A stretch of 64,000 nucleotides of DNA from Xenorhabdus sp. BG5 (GCF_015163665.1 NZ_JADEUG010000012.1:1-64000); one strand, 5' to 3'. Shown: positions 37,462 to 50,571, counted from the stretch's first letter. Numbers and translations: made by a program. The notes: generated by a model not told the origin, from the sequence alone.

Positions 37462-38783
37462 AGGAATACCCGACCATGATGAATGCCTTTTTCGTGGATG
37501 TGATAAAAAAATGGCGTGCCTATTGGGTGATGGCCTGTGTTTTATTTTTCATGTTGAGCCAGTTGGTTATGACGGCAGCATCGGCGGCGACGCTGTCGAA
37601 TATTCATGTGAAGAATGCTCCAGCTGAGGCTGTAGTAACGCTGGAATTCGCTGGCGGGCATCCTGATTATCGGTTCTTTTCTTTGCATTCTCCTGAACGG
37701 TTGGTGGTAGATATTCGCCAACCCGGTAAAGTTATTGGATTACCAATGCTTTTATCCGGCCAGAATCTGGTAAAACGGGTTCGCTCCAGCCAGCCACCTG
37801 ATTCACATCATCAGCGGGTGGTGTTGGAATTGGTACATAAGGCCACAGTGACCTCTACGGTGAAAAATGTCGGCAATAAATCGCAAGTAGTGATGACACT
37901 GAAAGCCCATGGAGTAGCGAAAAATTCACCTGTATCGAATCATCATGCCCTACAAAATGAAAGTAAGCGATTACTTACAAATAATGCACAACTTACAGGA
38001 AAAGAGACTCAGCCAGCATCGAACCACCGTGAGCAAAGTGTGAAAAAGCAGTCTGTGCAAGGAAAAGTATCTCGTCCGATTGTTGTTGCTATTGATGCGG
38101 GGCATGGAGGGCAAGATCCTGGGGCGATTGGGCAACGGGGGTTGAAAGAAAAAAATGTCACGATTAATGTTGCTCGTAAATTGGAAGTCCTTTTGCGTAA
38201 CGATCCCATGTTCACGCCTGTGTTGACGCGAAATGGCGATTATTTTATCTCTGTGGCAGGACGTTCTGAAGTCGCCCGTAAACATAAAGCCAATATACTG
38301 GTATCAATTCATGCCGATGCCGCTCCCAACCGCAGTGCCAGAGGTGCTTCTGTCTGGGTGCTCTCCAACCGCCGTGCAAACAGTGAATTGGGGAATTGGT
38401 TGGAGCAGCATGAAAAACAATCGGAATTACTGGGCGGTGCCGGCGATGCTCTCGCCAATGGCACAGATCCGTATCTGAGTAAGGCCGTGCTGGATTTGCA
38501 ATTTGGGCATTCACAGCGGGTTGGTTATGACGTCGCCATGCAGGTATTGAGCCAGCTATCCAGAATTGGTTCCCTGCATAAACGTACACCAGAACATGCA
38601 AGCCTTGGTGTTTTGCGCTCGCCGGATATTCCGTCCATTTTAGTGGAAACGGGTTTTATCAGTAACGTATCTGAAGAAACGTTATTAGGCTCCAGTCAAT
38701 ATCAGGAAAAACTGGCACAGGCCATTCATTCGGGATTACGTCATTATTTTCTGGCTAACCCGTTGCAGTCTGCACCAAAGTAA
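37458..38783 (+). CDS. amiB: N-acetylmuramoyl-L-alanine amidase AmiB
   Basis: A 441-residue septal peptidoglycan amidase. The N-terminal signal segment (about 20-45) is hydrophobic and ends in ASAATLS. An AMIN domain follows (about 45-145; [22 protein letters not shown]), then a low-complexity linker (150-200). The zinc amidase_3 domain (205-435) has [24 protein letters not shown] and, near the end, [12 protein letters not shown] with the catalytic Glu. It splits daughter cells under EnvC control. The predicted N-terminus has extra residues before the hydrophobic stretch, so a start at the internal Met codons near 37494 is possible. Confidence 0.94.
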   Translation: MKEYPTMMNAFFVDVIKKWRAYWVMACVLFFMLSQLVMTAASAATLSNIHVKNAPAEAVVTLEFAGGHPDYRFFSLHSPERLVVDIRQPGKVIGLPMLLSGQNLVKRVRSSQPPDSHHQRVVLELVHKATVTSTVKNVGNKSQVVMTLKAHGVAKNSPVSNHHALQNESKRLLTNNAQLTGKETQPASNHREQSVKKQSVQGKVSRPIVVAIDAGHGGQDPGAIGQRGLKEKNVTINVARKLEVLLRNDPMFTPVLTRNGDYFISVAGRSEVARKHKANILVSIHADAAPNRSARGASVWVLSNRRANSELGNWLEQHEKQSELLGGAGDALANGTDPYLSKAVLDLQFGHSQRVGYDVAMQVLSQLSRIGSLHKRTPEHASLGVLRSPDIPSILVETGFISNVSEETLLGSSQYQEKLAQAIHSGLRHYFLANPLQSAPK

Positions 38784-38829
38784 CCAAATATAGCCTATCA
38801 AGGCTCTGAACTGTAAGTAAGGTCACATT

Positions 38830-40695
38830 ATGGCTATCAAGATATTACCCCCACAATTGGCAAACCAGATTGCTGCCGGTGAAGTGGTTGAACGCCCTTC
38901 TTCTGTGGTGAAAGAGTTAGTGGAAAATAGCCTTGATGCCGGTGCAACCCGTATTGATATTGATATTGAACGGGGTGGCGCAAAGCTTATCCGAATCCGC
39001 GATAATGGCTGTGGAATAGCCAAACAGGATTTGATGCTGGCACTGGCGCGCCATGCAACCAGTAAAATTGCGTCATTGGACGATTTGGAAGCGATTGTCA
39101 GCATGGGTTTTCGTGGGGAGGCCTTAGCGAGTATCAGCTCTGTTTCAAGGCTGACATTAACTTCCCGTCCTGAAAGCCAGGCAGAAGCGTGGCAATCTTA
39201 TGCCGAAGGCCGTGATATGGATGTCACGGTAAAACCTGCTGCTCACCCTGTGGGGACAACGGTTGAAGTGTTGGATCTGTTTTATAACACCCCTGCCCGC
39301 CGAAAATTCCTGAGAACAGAAAAAACAGAATTTGGCCATATTGATGAAGTCGTGCGTCGAATAGCTTTGGCGCGGTTGGATGTCGCCATTAACCTCAATC
39401 ACAATGAGAAATTGGTGCGCCAGTATCGCCCTGCTAAAGATGAGTCTCAGCATGAACGGCGTCTGGCCGCCATTTGTGGGACTGCTTTTGTGCAACAGGC
39501 GCTGGCGTTATCATGGCAGCATGATTCCTTGTCCATTAAGGGTTGGATTGTAGATCCCGTGAATACGGCAGTGAGCGAGATCCAATATTGTTATGTCAAT
39601 GGGCGTATGATGCGGGATCGCCTGATTAATCATGCGATTCGTCAAGCTTATCAGGATTTGATTAAGGGGGAACAACAACCCGCTTATGTTTTGTATCTCG
39701 AAATCGATCCGCGCCAGGTGGATGTCAATGTACATCCCGCTAAACATGAAGTGCGTTTTCATCAGGCTCGCCTGGTACATGATTTTATTTATCAGGGGGT
39801 GGCTGCGGTATTGAAACAACGCGGCACGGGAGATGAATTGGCACTGGGTTGTCAGGAGAGTGCTACAAGTTGGGTGCCGGAGAATCGCCCTTCTGCGGGA
39901 GAAAACCATTTTACCCGTAAGCGTGTTGAACAAGCGGATGAGGCCTCTTCACGACGTCATGAGCATCATGATCGTCGTACGCAACAAATGCATCATGGGG
40001 ACAGCTACCAGAAAAAACAGGGGGAGTTGTACCAAAAAATGATGCAATTCTCCCCGGAAGAAAAACGCCCGTTATTTCCAGAGCGGGGTACGCGGGAAGG
40101 TGTATCGGTTTCTGCTACGTCTGTGCCAACGGGGCAGGGGAAACATAGCTTTGGAAAAGTATTGTGTATCTATGCAGGTTGTTATGCTTTGATCGAATCC
40201 CCATTGGGAATCGGACTGCTTTCCCTGCCCGTCGCTGAACGCTGGTTGAAACAGGCGCAACTCACCCCCGGAGAACAGGGGCTTAAATCCCAGCCGTTAT
40301 TGATCCCACTGAAACTGGCTCTCAATCAGTCAGAAATGAGTGTCTTAAAGCAGAATAGTGACTTATTAAAGACTTTTGGCATTGAATCGACAGTCGCACA
40401 TGGAAAAGTAACCATTCATGCGGTATCGTTGCCTCTGCGTCAACAGAACCTGCCGAAACTCTTGCCGGAACTGTTGGGCTATCTTGGGGAACAGTCAGCC
40501 GCTTCTGTTGAGCAGGTTGCCAGTTGGCTTTCCCGTCACGTGGATAGCGAGCATGAAACGTGGAACATCGCGCAAGCTGTCCAGCTTTTGGCTGATGTCG
40601 AACGCCTTTGCCCTCAGCTGGTGAGCTCACCGCCAGATGGGTTATTACAGTTAATTGATTTACAAGCAGTGGTGGCATTCCTTAATCATGAGTGA
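38830..40695 (+). CDS. mutL: DNA mismatch repair protein MutL
   Basis: A 621-residue GHKL ATPase that couples MutS recognition to MutH nicking. N-terminal motifs are visible: [27 protein letters not shown] (motif I), RDNGCGI (II), [10 protein letters not shown] (III) and VGTTVEV (IV). The C-terminal dimerisation domain begins near [15 protein letters not shown]. The DQHAxxExxE endonuclease motif of non-enteric MutL is absent, as expected where MutH does the nicking. It ends 8 nt inside miaA. Confidence 0.96.
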   Translation: MAIKILPPQLANQIAAGEVVERPSSVVKELVENSLDAGATRIDIDIERGGAKLIRIRDNGCGIAKQDLMLALARHATSKIASLDDLEAIVSMGFRGEALASISSVSRLTLTSRPESQAEAWQSYAEGRDMDVTVKPAAHPVGTTVEVLDLFYNTPARRKFLRTEKTEFGHIDEVVRRIALARLDVAINLNHNEKLVRQYRPAKDESQHERRLAAICGTAFVQQALALSWQHDSLSIKGWIVDPVNTAVSEIQYCYVNGRMMRDRLINHAIRQAYQDLIKGEQQPAYVLYLEIDPRQVDVNVHPAKHEVRFHQARLVHDFIYQGVAAVLKQRGTGDELALGCQESATSWVPENRPSAGENHFTRKRVEQADEASSRRHEHHDRRTQQMHHGDSYQKKQGELYQKMMQFSPEEKRPLFPERGTREGVSVSATSVPTGQGKHSFGKVLCIYAGCYALIESPLGIGLLSLPVAERWLKQAQLTPGEQGLKSQPLLIPLKLALNQSEMSVLKQNSDLLKTFGIESTVAHGKVTIHAVSLPLRQQNLPKLLPELLGYLGEQSAASVEQVASWLSRHVDSEHETWNIAQAVQLLADVERLCPQLVSSPPDGLLQLIDLQAVVAFLNHE

Positions 40696-41629
40696 TTTAA
40701 AAACTCAACATCTGCCGACAGCTATTTTTATCATGGGGCCGACGGCTTCAGGGAAAACAGCGTTATCGATCGCTTTGCGTCAGCATCTTCCGGTTGAATT
40801 AATCAGTGTCGATTCTGCTTTGATTTATCGTGGAATGGATATTGGGACAGCAAAACCTTCCGCAGAAGAGCAAAAATTAGCACCTCATCGTTTGATCGAT
40901 ATTCTTGACCCTGCGGCAGTCTATTCTGCTGCCGATTTTCGTCGTGATGCATTGCAAGAAATGGCAGAAATCACGGCGGCTGGGAGGATACCACTTCTGG
41001 TTGGTGGAACCATGCTATATTTCAAAGCATTGTTGGAAGGATTATCGCCTTTACCTTCCGCTGATCCTGTGGTTAGGGCGCAGATTGAACAACAGGCAGC
41101 AGAGCTGGGATGGGACGCGTTACATCGACAATTACAGGAAATTGATCCCGTTTCTGCGGTAAGGATTCATCCTAATGATCCACAACGTCTTACTCGTGCA
41201 CTGGAAGTTTTTCGAATTTCGGGTAAAACTCTAACTGAGTTGACTGAAACGTCTGGAGAAATATTGCCTTATCGAGTTCATCAATTTGCGATTGCGCCAG
41301 CAAGTCGAGAAATGTTGCATCAGCGTATCGCAGCCCGTTTTGAACAAATGATCAAATCAGGGTTTGAAGATGAGGTAAAAGCACTTTATGCTCGTAGTGA
41401 TTTGCATACAGATTTACCCTCCATTCGTTGTGTTGGTTATCGTCAGATGTGGTCTTACCTCGCGGGCGAAATCTCTCATGATGAGATGGTTTATCGTGGT
41501 ATCTGTGCGACACGCCAATTGGCGAAGCGTCAGATTACCTGGCTCAGGAGTTGGGACAATGTGACCTGGTTGGATAGCGATCAACCTAAACAAAACCTAA
41601 ACACAGTCATGCAGGTTGTTAGTACATAA
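40688..41629 (+). CDS. miaA: tRNA dimethylallyltransferase MiaA
   Basis: A 313-residue enzyme that transfers dimethylallyl to A37 of tRNAs reading UNN codons. The P-loop is [11 protein letters not shown], followed by [19 protein letters not shown] and [10 protein letters not shown]. In E. coli MiaA the position of Leu-Ile in VDSALIYRG is similar, so it looks intact. The start at 40688 overlaps mutL by 8 nt; the upstream in-frame extension lies inside mutL and was discounted. Confidence 0.96.
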   Translation: MSDLKTQHLPTAIFIMGPTASGKTALSIALRQHLPVELISVDSALIYRGMDIGTAKPSAEEQKLAPHRLIDILDPAAVYSAADFRRDALQEMAEITAAGRIPLLVGGTMLYFKALLEGLSPLPSADPVVRAQIEQQAAELGWDALHRQLQEIDPVSAVRIHPNDPQRLTRALEVFRISGKTLTELTETSGEILPYRVHQFAIAPASREMLHQRIAARFEQMIKSGFEDEVKALYARSDLHTDLPSIRCVGYRQMWSYLAGEISHDEMVYRGICATRQLAKRQITWLRSWDNVTWLDSDQPKQNLNTVMQVVST

Positions 41630-41748
41630 ATTCATTGATTGTGTACAATTGATCAGTACCCGTTATCAGTACAAAGTATCATTTTTGAGTAGTTACTTTT
41701 CGAACCAATCGGTTCTTAGTTAAAAACAACAAATAAGGAAAATATAGA

Positions 41749-42051
41749 ATGGCTAAGGGGCAATCTTTGCAAGATCCATTCCTGAACGCTTTACGACGTG
41801 AAAGGGTCCCGGTTTCTATTTATTTGGTAAACGGCATCAAGTTGCAGGGTCAGATTGAATCTTTTGACCAATTTGTCATTTTACTGAAGAACACGGTTAG
41901 CCAGATGGTTTATAAACACGCCATCTCTACTGTTGTACCTTCCCGTCCTGTGTCTCATCATGGTAACAACCAGAATGTACCAACTAGTGTTGGAAATTAT
42001 CATGCTGGCACTAACCCGGTAGTACAACAGGAAGGCGATGGCGCTGAATAA
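41749..42051 (+). CDS. hfq: RNA chaperone Hfq
   Basis: A 100-residue Sm-like hexameric RNA chaperone that pairs small RNAs with mRNAs. Sm1 ([39 protein letters not shown]) and Sm2 ([14 protein letters not shown]) motifs are intact, including Gln8, Arg16/17, Phe42 and the YKHA motif. The C-terminal tail after residue 70 is polar and variable. AAGGAA precedes the ATG. A strong terminator follows. Confidence 0.98.
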   Translation: MAKGQSLQDPFLNALRRERVPVSIYLVNGIKLQGQIESFDQFVILLKNTVSQMVYKHAISTVVPSRPVSHHGNNQNVPTSVGNYHAGTNPVVQQEGDGAE

Positions 42052-42075
42052 ATCAGCAGCCGTGCCTGAAAATAA

Positions 42076-42109
42076 AAACATAGGTAGGGAGACTTTACCT
42101 ATGTTTTTT
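42076..42109 (+). terminator. Terminator or attenuator between hfq and hflX
   Basis: ACATAGGTA (42078-42086) pairs with TACCTATGT (42096-42104) and is followed by TTTTTC. It lies 25 nt beyond hfq; partial read-through to hflX is likely as in the E. coli superoperon. Confidence 0.75.
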
Positions 42110-42146
42110 CTAATTGGATTTTTACTCAGCCTGAGGGGTTGCACCG

Positions 42147-43427
42147 TTGTTTGATCGTTATGAAGGCGGAGAGTTAGCCGTTCTGGTGCATGTTTTCTTC
42201 TCACAGGAAAAAGATACGGAAAATCTCAGTGAATTCGAGTCATTGGTGACTTCCGCAGATGTTTCTCCTGTGCAGATTGTAACGGGAAGCCGGAAGGCAC
42301 CTCATCCGAAATATTTTGTCGGAGAGGGCAAGGCAGAGGAAATTGCTGAAGCTGTCAAGAACAGCGGTGCAGATGTGGTGTTGTTTAACCATGCCCTCAG
42401 TCCTGCTCAGGAACGTAATCTTGAACGCTTGTGCCAATGTCGTGTCGTTGATCGCACGGGGGTGATTCTGGATATTTTTGCCCAACGGGCAAGGACGCAC
42501 GAAGGCAAGTTGCAAGTTGAATTGGCACAATTGCGTCATCTGTCCACCCGTCTGGTTCGGGGCTGGACTCACCTTGAACGCCAAAAAGGGGGGATCGGGC
42601 TGCGTGGGCCTGGGGAAACCCAGTTGGAAAGTGACCGCCGTATGCTGCGTGACAAAATCAAACAGATTTTGGGGCGCCTCAACAAAGTTGAAAAGCAGCG
42701 TGAACAGGGGCGCCAGGCACGTAATAAAGCCGATATCCCAACCGTCTCCCTTGTCGGTTACACCAATGCGGGAAAATCCAGTTTATTCAATAAAATCACT
42801 TCTGCCGACGTTTATGCGGCTGACCAGCTTTTTGCCACCCTCGACCCGACACTGCGCCGAATAGCGGTGGATGATGTTGGTACGGTTGTTTTGGCTGATA
42901 CAGTCGGTTTTATCCGCCATTTACCCCATGATTTAGTGGCAGCGTTCAAGGCGACTTTGCAGGAAACTCGGCAGGCGAGATTATTGTTGCATGTGGTTGA
43001 TGCGACTGATCCTCGCTTCGATGAAAACATCATTGCTGTTGACAGTGTCCTTGAAGAGATTGAATCCAATGAGATCCCTTCGCTGATGGTGATGAATAAA
43101 ATCGATATGTTAGACGATTTTATTCCCCGTATTGATCGTGATGAAGAAAATCGGCCGGTCAGAGTCTGGTTATCTGCACAAACTGGCGCAGGTATTCCTC
43201 TGTTATTGCAAGCATTGACTGAGCGCCTTTCAGGTGAAATTGCGCACTATAAATTGCACCTTCCACCTGAAGCAGGGCGTCTGCGTAGCCGTTTTTATCA
43301 GCTTCAAGCCATTGAACATGAATGGTTGGAAGAAAATGGCCGGGTGGGTGTTGAAGTCAGGATGCCAATGGTCGATTGGCGTCGTTTGTGTAAACAAGAA
43401 CCAAAATTACCCGACTATGTTGTCTGA
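42147..43427 (+). CDS. hflX: Ribosome-associated GTPase HflX
   Basis: A 426-residue GTPase that splits stalled or heat-damaged ribosomes. The N-terminal HflX domain shows [32 protein letters not shown] and the Gly-rich [17 protein letters not shown]. The G domain follows ([32 protein letters not shown]). The frame starts with TTG at 42147 in the annotated phase; that start (reading LFDRYEGGE) matches the E. coli N-terminus. Confidence 0.94.
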   Translation: MFDRYEGGELAVLVHVFFSQEKDTENLSEFESLVTSADVSPVQIVTGSRKAPHPKYFVGEGKAEEIAEAVKNSGADVVLFNHALSPAQERNLERLCQCRVVDRTGVILDIFAQRARTHEGKLQVELAQLRHLSTRLVRGWTHLERQKGGIGLRGPGETQLESDRRMLRDKIKQILGRLNKVEKQREQGRQARNKADIPTVSLVGYTNAGKSSLFNKITSADVYAADQLFATLDPTLRRIAVDDVGTVVLADTVGFIRHLPHDLVAAFKATLQETRQARLLLHVVDATDPRFDENIIAVDSVLEEIESNEIPSLMVMNKIDMLDDFIPRIDRDEENRPVRVWLSAQTGAGIPLLLQALTERLSGEIAHYKLHLPPEAGRLRSRFYQLQAIEHEWLEENGRVGVEVRMPMVDWRRLCKQEPKLPDYVV

Positions 43428-43602
43428 TTGATTGGCGCAAGACAACAAACAGGGTATCATTTTATCCGTCATTTCAAGGTGCTTATAGTTATGGAGTGGC
43501 AGAGATGAAATGGCGGTGATGACATGACTGTGCCAGAATTGCAATGACAGCTCAGCACTGTCAAAAGTTATCACCCAATAATATTGGTTGCTTACAAAAA
43601 CG

Positions 43603-43725
43603 ATGAATTTCGTCGTTTCTGCCCACGGAGGCCGCGGTCAAACCTGTCAGGGACAGGCAACGGCCTGTGAAGTGGGAAGCCTCACCCATCTGGGTGGAGA
43701 GCAGTCACCTCTGAAAAACCAGTAA
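43603..43725 (+). ncRNA. Structured remnant resembling a tnpB 3' end and its omega RNA
   Basis: The 320-nt hflX-hflK spacer holds a chain of perfect stems. CCCAC (43622-43626) pairs with GTGGG (43672-43676). Nested inside are AGGCCG/CGGCCT (43629-43634, 43661-43666) and CCTGTC/GACAGG (43643-43648, 43652-43657). A separate terminal hairpin, CACCCA-TC-TGGGTG (43683-43696), precedes AGAGCAGTCAC. A final GAAGCC-hairpin-TCAC is how IS200/IS605-type right ends, the omega RNA scaffold of TnpB, usually look. The same stretch is open for 40 codons (43603-43725), including VVSAHGGRGQTC and ATACEVGS, which look like a tnpB C-terminus. No upstream tnpB remains. The stems are certain; the TnpB origin is a tentative reading. 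Confidence 0.45.
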
Positions 43726-43747
43726 AACTAGAAAGTGGAGCTAAAAC

Positions 43748-44959
43748 ATGGCGTGGAATCAGCCCGGTAATAACGGACAGGACCGCGACCCGTGGGGAAG
43801 CAGCAATAATAATGGCGGCAACTCCGGCGGCAACAAAAAAGGTGGTCGTAACCGTGGGGCAACTGATCTCGACGATCTGTTCCGTAAGCTGAGTGAAAAA
43901 CTCGGTGGTCTCGGTGGAAACAAAGGTGGAAATGGTTCTGGGCAGAACCCTAAATTTGGCGGGCGTCTTATTGGTCTTGCCGTTGCTGCTGCAATTGCTG
44001 TTTGGGTTGTCAGTGGTTTCTATACGATTAAAGAAACAGAACGGGGTGTAGTCACTCGATTTGGTAAGTTTAATCATGTTGTACAGCCTGGTTTGAATTG
44101 GAAAATGACGTTCATCGATCAGGTTAGGGCGGTTAACGTTGAATCTGTTCGCGATTTGGCAACGACGGGTGCCATGCTGACTTCAGATGAAAACGTGGTA
44201 TTGGCTGAAATGAACGTCCAATACCGTGTTACCGATCCAGCAGCTTATCTTTTCAGTGTGACCAATCCTGATGATAGTTTGCGTCAGGCGACAGACAGCG
44301 CCGTGCGCGGTGTTGTTGGCAAATATTCGATGGAAACCAATCTGACGGAAGGGCGTACTATTGTCCGTAACGATACTCAGAAGGTACTGGAAGAGACTAT
44401 CCGTCCATACAATATGGGTATTACTGTGGTCGATGTAAACTTCCAGGCTGCTCGTCCACCAGAAGAAGTTAAGGCTGCGTTCGATGATGTGATCGCAGCG
44501 CGTGAACAAAAGCAGCAAACCATTCGTGAAGCACGAGCTTACGAAAACGAAGTATTACCTAAAGCGAAAGGTGAAGCCCAGCGTATTATTGAGGATGCCA
44601 AAGCCTATAAAGTTAGCGCGGTATTGAATGCTAAGGGTGAAGTGGCAAGTTTTGCCAAAATCTTACCTGAATATAAGGCGGCACCAGAAATTACTCGTGA
44701 ACGTCTGTATATCGAGACGATGGAACGTGTGTTGAGCAATACACGTAAAATCATTGCAAACGAGAAGAGTAACAACATGCTGTTATTGCCATTGGATCAA
44801 GCCGTGAAAGATCAGGCACACGCTCAGCAAAATACGTCCAATAACACAGCAGTACAGAAGATGATTCGTCAGAATCAACCTACACCACAACGGGAATCTA
44901 ACACTTATGGTGGTAACGATAACCAGCGCGGTGATACGGTCAGAATAGGGAGACCATAA
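43748..44959 (+). CDS. hflK: FtsH regulator HflK
   Basis: A 403-residue SPFH/Band 7 inner-membrane protein that, with HflC, encloses the FtsH protease. The N-terminal cytoplasmic segment is Gly/Asn-rich (about 1-75). One membrane helix lies at about 77-95 (LIGLAVAAAIAVWVVSGFY), followed by the periplasmic Band 7 domain starting ETERGVVTRFGKF and a coiled coil at 240-290. The C-terminal tail is Gln/Asn-rich. It overlaps nothing but lies 2 nt before hflC. Confidence 0.96.
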   Translation: MAWNQPGNNGQDRDPWGSSNNNGGNSGGNKKGGRNRGATDLDDLFRKLSEKLGGLGGNKGGNGSGQNPKFGGRLIGLAVAAAIAVWVVSGFYTIKETERGVVTRFGKFNHVVQPGLNWKMTFIDQVRAVNVESVRDLATTGAMLTSDENVVLAEMNVQYRVTDPAAYLFSVTNPDDSLRQATDSAVRGVVGKYSMETNLTEGRTIVRNDTQKVLEETIRPYNMGITVVDVNFQAARPPEEVKAAFDDVIAAREQKQQTIREARAYENEVLPKAKGEAQRIIEDAKAYKVSAVLNAKGEVASFAKILPEYKAAPEITRERLYIETMERVLSNTRKIIANEKSNNMLLLPLDQAVKDQAHAQQNTSNNTAVQKMIRQNQPTPQRESNTYGGNDNQRGDTVRIGRP

Positions 44960-44961
44960 TC

Positions 44962-45951
44962 ATGCGTAATTCATTTATTGTTGCGATTATTGCGGTATTG
45001 GTTGTTCTCTATTCATCAATCTTTACTGTCAAAGAGGGCGAGCGTGGCATTGTGTTGCGTTTTAGTAAGGTTGTACGTGATGCAGAGAATAAACCGATCA
45101 TCTATGAGCCGGGTTTGCATTTCAAAATTCCGTTTATGGAAACGGTTAAGACCCTTGATGCCCGTATCCAAACTATGGATATCAAGGCTGACCGTTTCTT
45201 GACACGTGAAAATAAAGACCTGATCGTTGATTCTTACTTGAAGTGGCGCATTAATGATTTCAGTCGTTACTATCTGGCAACAGGTAACGGTGATATTAAC
45301 CGGGCTGAAATAATGCTGAGACGTAAGTTCAGTGACCGTTTACGTTCTGAAATTGGTCGTCTTGATGTACGCGGTATTGTGACTGATTCCCGTGGTCGTT
45401 TAACTACCGATGTGCGTGATGCCCTGAATCGGGGAACCCATGAAGAAGATGATGCAACGGATGTCGATAATGCCATTGCTTCTGCTGCGGCCTTGGTAGA
45501 AAAAGAAACAAAAGGCAAGCAACCGGCCATTAATCCAAACAGTATGGCGGCGTTAGGTATTGAAGTTGTTGACGTTCGTATCAAACAGATCAACTTGCCA
45601 CAGGAAATTTCAGAAGCTATTTACCAGCGTATGCGTGCTGACCGTGAAGCAGAGGCGCGTCTCTTGCGTTCAGAAGGTTCGGAAGAAGCGGAAAAGATCC
45701 GGGCTGCTGCTGATAAAACAGCAACTGAAATCAAGGCTGAAGCACAGAGTGAAGCATTGGTATTACGTGGTGAAGGTGATGCGGAAGCCACTAAATTATT
45801 TGCGGATGCGTTCAACCAAGATCCCGAATTCTATGCATTTATCCGTAGCTTGCGTGCTTACGAGAAGAGCTTCAAATCTAACGGTAATGATGTAATGGTT
45901 CTCAGTCCAGATACTGACTTCTTCCGTTATATGAAAGCACCTGTGAAGTAA
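44962..45951 (+). CDS. hflC: FtsH regulator HflC
   Basis: A 329-residue SPFH protein that pairs with HflK. A membrane anchor lies at residues 4-22, followed by the Band 7 domain (VKEGERGIVLRFSKV ... PGLHFKIPFMETVKTLD) and an Ala/Glu-rich coiled coil (about 225-290). The end FRYMKAP matches E. coli. Its start is directly after hflK, so the two are translated together. Confidence 0.96.
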   Translation: MRNSFIVAIIAVLVVLYSSIFTVKEGERGIVLRFSKVVRDAENKPIIYEPGLHFKIPFMETVKTLDARIQTMDIKADRFLTRENKDLIVDSYLKWRINDFSRYYLATGNGDINRAEIMLRRKFSDRLRSEIGRLDVRGIVTDSRGRLTTDVRDALNRGTHEEDDATDVDNAIASAAALVEKETKGKQPAINPNSMAALGIEVVDVRIKQINLPQEISEAIYQRMRADREAEARLLRSEGSEEAEKIRAAADKTATEIKAEAQSEALVLRGEGDAEATKLFADAFNQDPEFYAFIRSLRAYEKSFKSNGNDVMVLSPDTDFFRYMKAPVK

Positions 45952-45970
45952 TATCTTCTTAACCTACTGT

Positions 45971-46003
45971 AAGCCACTGTAAAAAAACGACAGTGGCTTT
46001 TTT
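45971..46003 (+). terminator. Terminator of the hfl operon
   Basis: AAGCCACTGT (45971-45980) pairs perfectly with ACAGTGGCTT (45990-45999), followed by a T run to 46003. Confidence 0.85.
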
Positions 46004-46135
46004 ATAACCCGCTGTAATTACCAATGGTTTACTTATTACTCAATTTATATAACGAAACGAAATAACCAGAAGTAATAAAAAATACTGAAAGGTGCTAAAT
46101 GAGATGGTAGAATCCATTTTTAAGCAACCGAGTGA

Positions 46136-47443
<1,308 letters not shown>

Positions 47444-47472
47444 TCGATAGATTCATCTTTTATGCGAACATG

Positions 47473-47496
47473 ACCGGGCTTATTGCCCGGTTTTTG
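47473..47496 (+). terminator. Terminator after purA
   Basis: ACCGGGC-TTATT-GCCCGGT followed by TTTTG, 30 nt beyond the purA stop. Confidence 0.8.
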
Positions 47497-47620
47497 TTTC
47501 CTCCCGTTTTGCTTAATTTTTAAAATACCCACATAATGATGATCAACTAACGAAAACCAATAAACATATATTTTTTGGTGCCAAATAAGCTCCGTTATAT
47601 TCAGTCTCCCAGAGGTGAGT

Positions 47621-48040
47621 GTGCAGTTAACCAGTTTTACCGATTATGGATTACGTGCCTTGATTTATATGGCCTCGTTACCAGAAGGCCAAATGACGAG
47701 TATTACAGAAGTCACTGAAGTTTATGGTGTCTCACGTAACCATATGGTAAAAATTATCAATCAACTGAGTCACTTAGGATTAGTGAATGCTGTCAGGGGA
47801 AAAAATGGCGGCATCAATTTAGGGAAACCTGCCAGCGAGATCAAAATTGGTGATGTGGTTCGTTCATTGGAGCCTCTGTCATTGGTTAACTGTAGTGCCT
47901 GTCAAATCACGCCTGCATGTCGCTTAAAGTCAGTCTTGAATCAAGCGGTAGAAAATTTTTTGGAAGAGTTGGATAAACACACTGTGGCCGATATGGTCAA
48001 AGACAATCGTCCCCTTTATCAATTACTTTTGGTTAAGTGA
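47621..48040 (+). CDS. nsrR: Nitric-oxide-sensing repressor NsrR
   Basis: A 139-residue Rrf2-family repressor with an NO-sensitive [Fe-S] cluster. The winged helix starts [17 protein letters not shown]; the cluster cysteines lie in [13 protein letters not shown] (C-x2-C-x5-C spacing). It represses NO detoxification genes such as hmp. I took the GTG at 47621, matching E. coli and leaving AGAGG 5 nt upstream; a GTG two codons earlier is in frame. It overlaps the extended frame of rnr and is probably cotranscribed with it. Confidence 0.93.
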   Translation: MQLTSFTDYGLRALIYMASLPEGQMTSITEVTEVYGVSRNHMVKIINQLSHLGLVNAVRGKNGGINLGKPASEIKIGDVVRSLEPLSLVNCSACQITPACRLKSVLNQAVENFLEELDKHTVADMVKDNRPLYQLLLVK

Positions 48041-48084
48041 AGCAAGGGGATAAACAGCTTGCTGATGACAATAGAGGAATGACG

Positions 48085-50523
48085 ATGTCAAAAGATCCTT
48101 TTCAGGAACGAGAGGCTGCAAAATACGAATCTCCTATCCCAAGCCGTGAATACATCTTGGATATCATTTCTAAACATACCACTCCGGTCAGCCGTCAGGA
48201 ATTAGCACAGGAACTTCAGTTAATTACTCCAGATGCACAGGAAGCACTGCGCCGCCGTTTGCGGGCAATGGAACGTGATGGACAGTTGGTTTTTACCCGT
48301 CGGCAATGTTATGCGTTGCCAGAGCGGCTGGATTTATTGAAAGGTACGGTGATTGGACACCGTGATGGCTATGGTTTTCTGCGTGTTGAAGGCCACAAAG
48401 AAGACTATTACCTGCCAGCCGATCAGATGAAAATGGCGATCCACGGTGAGGTGGTACTGGCACAGCCCTTGCGACCAGACAGAAAAGGTCGCGTTGAAGT
48501 GCGTATCGTGCGGGTTTTGGAGCCAAAGAGTAGTCAGATTGTCGGCCGGTATTTTATGGATGCGGGTATGGGATTTGTTGTTCCTGATGATAGCCGTCTC
48601 TGTTTCGATATCTTGATCCCGAAAGAAGTTACTTGCGGGGCAAGAATGGGTAACGTCGTGGTGGTTGAATTGACAAACCGCCCGACTCGTCGGACTAAAG
48701 CCATCGGTAAAATTGTTGAAGTGCTGGGCGAGACCATGGGAACGAATATGGCGGTTGAGATCGCACTGCGTACCCATGAAATTCCCCATAGCTGGCCGCC
48801 GATGGTAGAAAAACAGATCGCCGGTTTGGACGAACATGTACCGGAATCGGCCACGCAAGGCCGTGTAGATTTACGAGCGTTGCCGTTGGTGACGATTGAC
48901 GGCGAAGATGCACGAGACTTTGATGATGCGGTGTATTGCGAAAGAAAACGGGGTGGTGGTTGGCGATTGTGGGTAGCGATTGCTGATGTCAGCTACTATG
49001 TTCGTCCGCAAACTGCTTTGGATATGGAAGCTCGCAGCCGTGGAAATTCGGTTTACTTTCCGTCCCAGGTTGTCCCTATGCTGCCGGAAGTGCTGTCGAA
49101 TGGTTTGTGCTCCCTCAATCCAGAAGTTGATCGCTTATGCATGGTGTGTGAAATGACGGTTTCCGCCCAGGGCAAACTCTCTTCTTACAAGTTTTACGAA
49201 GCGGTGATGAATTCACACGCCCGTTTGACCTATACCAAAGTCTGGAAGATTTTGCAGGGCGATCAAGAATTGCGTGAGCACTACAAGCCGCTGGTGCAAC
49301 ATATTGAGCATCTGCATGAGCTATATCAGGCACTGGAACATGCGCGTGAACAGCGTGGTGCCATTTCGTTTGAATCGGAAGAAGCCAAATTTATCTTTAA
49401 TGCAGAGCGTCGCATTGAGCGCATAGAACCCGTTGTACGCAACGAGGCGCATAAACTTATCGAAGAGTGCATGATCCTGGCGAACATTGCCGCCGCTCGC
49501 TTTGTTGAAAAACACCATGAGCCCGCGTTATATCGCATCCATGATCGACCAAAAGAAGAGAGTATCCGAAACCTGCGTTCGGTCTTCAATGAATTGGGAT
49601 TGAGCTTGTTGGGTGGCCTGACGCCAGAACCGAAAGATTATGCGCAATTGATGAAACAAGTCGCGGATCGACCCGATCACGAGCTACTGCAAACGATGCT
49701 GCTGCGCTCTATGAAGCAAGCGATCTATGAACCGGAGAATCGGGGGCACTTTGGTCTGGCATTGCGCTCTTATTCTCACTTCACTTCGCCAATCCGCCGC
49801 TACCCCGATCTGGCTCTGCATCGTGCGATTAAGTACTTATTAGCACAAGAAAATGGTGTTATTGAGCATAACGGGACACCAACAGGGGGGTGGCACAACA
49901 ATATGGAACAGATGTTGCAGTTAGGTGACCACTGTTCCATGACCGAACGCCGTGCTGACGAAGCAACAAGAGACGTGGCCGACTGGCTGAAATGTGATTT
50001 CATGCAAGATCAGGTGGGTAATGTTTTCACCGGATTGATTACCAGCGTGACAGGCTTTGGTTTCTTTGTTCGCTTAAATGATCTGTTTATTGATGGCTTA
50101 GTACATGTTTCGACGTTGGATAACGATTATTATCGATATGATAACGTCGGCCAGCGTTTGATTGGTGAGTCTTCTGGAACAACTTACCGCCTCGGCGATG
50201 AAGTCGAGATTCGGGTGGAAGCGGTTCACATGGATGAACGTAATATTGATTTCACCTTACTTTCCACAACCCGCAAAGCGCGTAATCAAGGGAAGACGGC
50301 GCGCGATAAGGCGAAAAAAGGTACGCCAGAGCGTAAAAATGGAAAAAAAGGTCGTGATCATAAAAAATCAGCCAATTTTGAGCCAGATAGCGCCTTTCGT
50401 AAAAAGAAAAGTACGGAAAAGCCTAAAGAACCTAAGTCAGGCAAAAAGAAGAAACCGTCAAGCAAGACTAAAAAAATTGCGGAAAAACTGAAAGCGAAGC
50501 GTGCGAAAAAAAGCGCAAGCTAA
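48085..50523 (+). CDS. rnr: Exoribonuclease R
   Basis: An 812-residue RNB-family 3'-to-5' exonuclease that degrades structured RNA and acts in trans-translation and cold response. Order: N-terminal HTH ([11 protein letters not shown]), two cold-shock domains ([27 protein letters not shown]), the RNB catalytic core with [17 protein letters not shown], an S1 domain ([21 protein letters not shown]) and a Lys-rich tail from about 745. ATG at 48085 was chosen because AGAGGA lies 7 nt upstream and the protein begins [10 protein letters not shown], as in E. coli. Confidence 0.96.
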   Translation: MSKDPFQEREAAKYESPIPSREYILDIISKHTTPVSRQELAQELQLITPDAQEALRRRLRAMERDGQLVFTRRQCYALPERLDLLKGTVIGHRDGYGFLRVEGHKEDYYLPADQMKMAIHGEVVLAQPLRPDRKGRVEVRIVRVLEPKSSQIVGRYFMDAGMGFVVPDDSRLCFDILIPKEVTCGARMGNVVVVELTNRPTRRTKAIGKIVEVLGETMGTNMAVEIALRTHEIPHSWPPMVEKQIAGLDEHVPESATQGRVDLRALPLVTIDGEDARDFDDAVYCERKRGGGWRLWVAIADVSYYVRPQTALDMEARSRGNSVYFPSQVVPMLPEVLSNGLCSLNPEVDRLCMVCEMTVSAQGKLSSYKFYEAVMNSHARLTYTKVWKILQGDQELREHYKPLVQHIEHLHELYQALEHAREQRGAISFESEEAKFIFNAERRIERIEPVVRNEAHKLIEECMILANIAAARFVEKHHEPALYRIHDRPKEESIRNLRSVFNELGLSLLGGLTPEPKDYAQLMKQVADRPDHELLQTMLLRSMKQAIYEPENRGHFGLALRSYSHFTSPIRRYPDLALHRAIKYLLAQENGVIEHNGTPTGGWHNNMEQMLQLGDHCSMTERRADEATRDVADWLKCDFMQDQVGNVFTGLITSVTGFGFFVRLNDLFIDGLVHVSTLDNDYYRYDNVGQRLIGESSGTTYRLGDEVEIRVEAVHMDERNIDFTLLSTTRKARNQGKTARDKAKKGTPERKNGKKGRDHKKSANFEPDSAFRKKKSTEKPKEPKSGKKKKPSSKTKKIAEKLKAKRAKKSAS

Positions 50524-50571
50524 TCGCGAGTAAAAACTAGACAGTAAAATTAATCCATACAATCATCAAAC

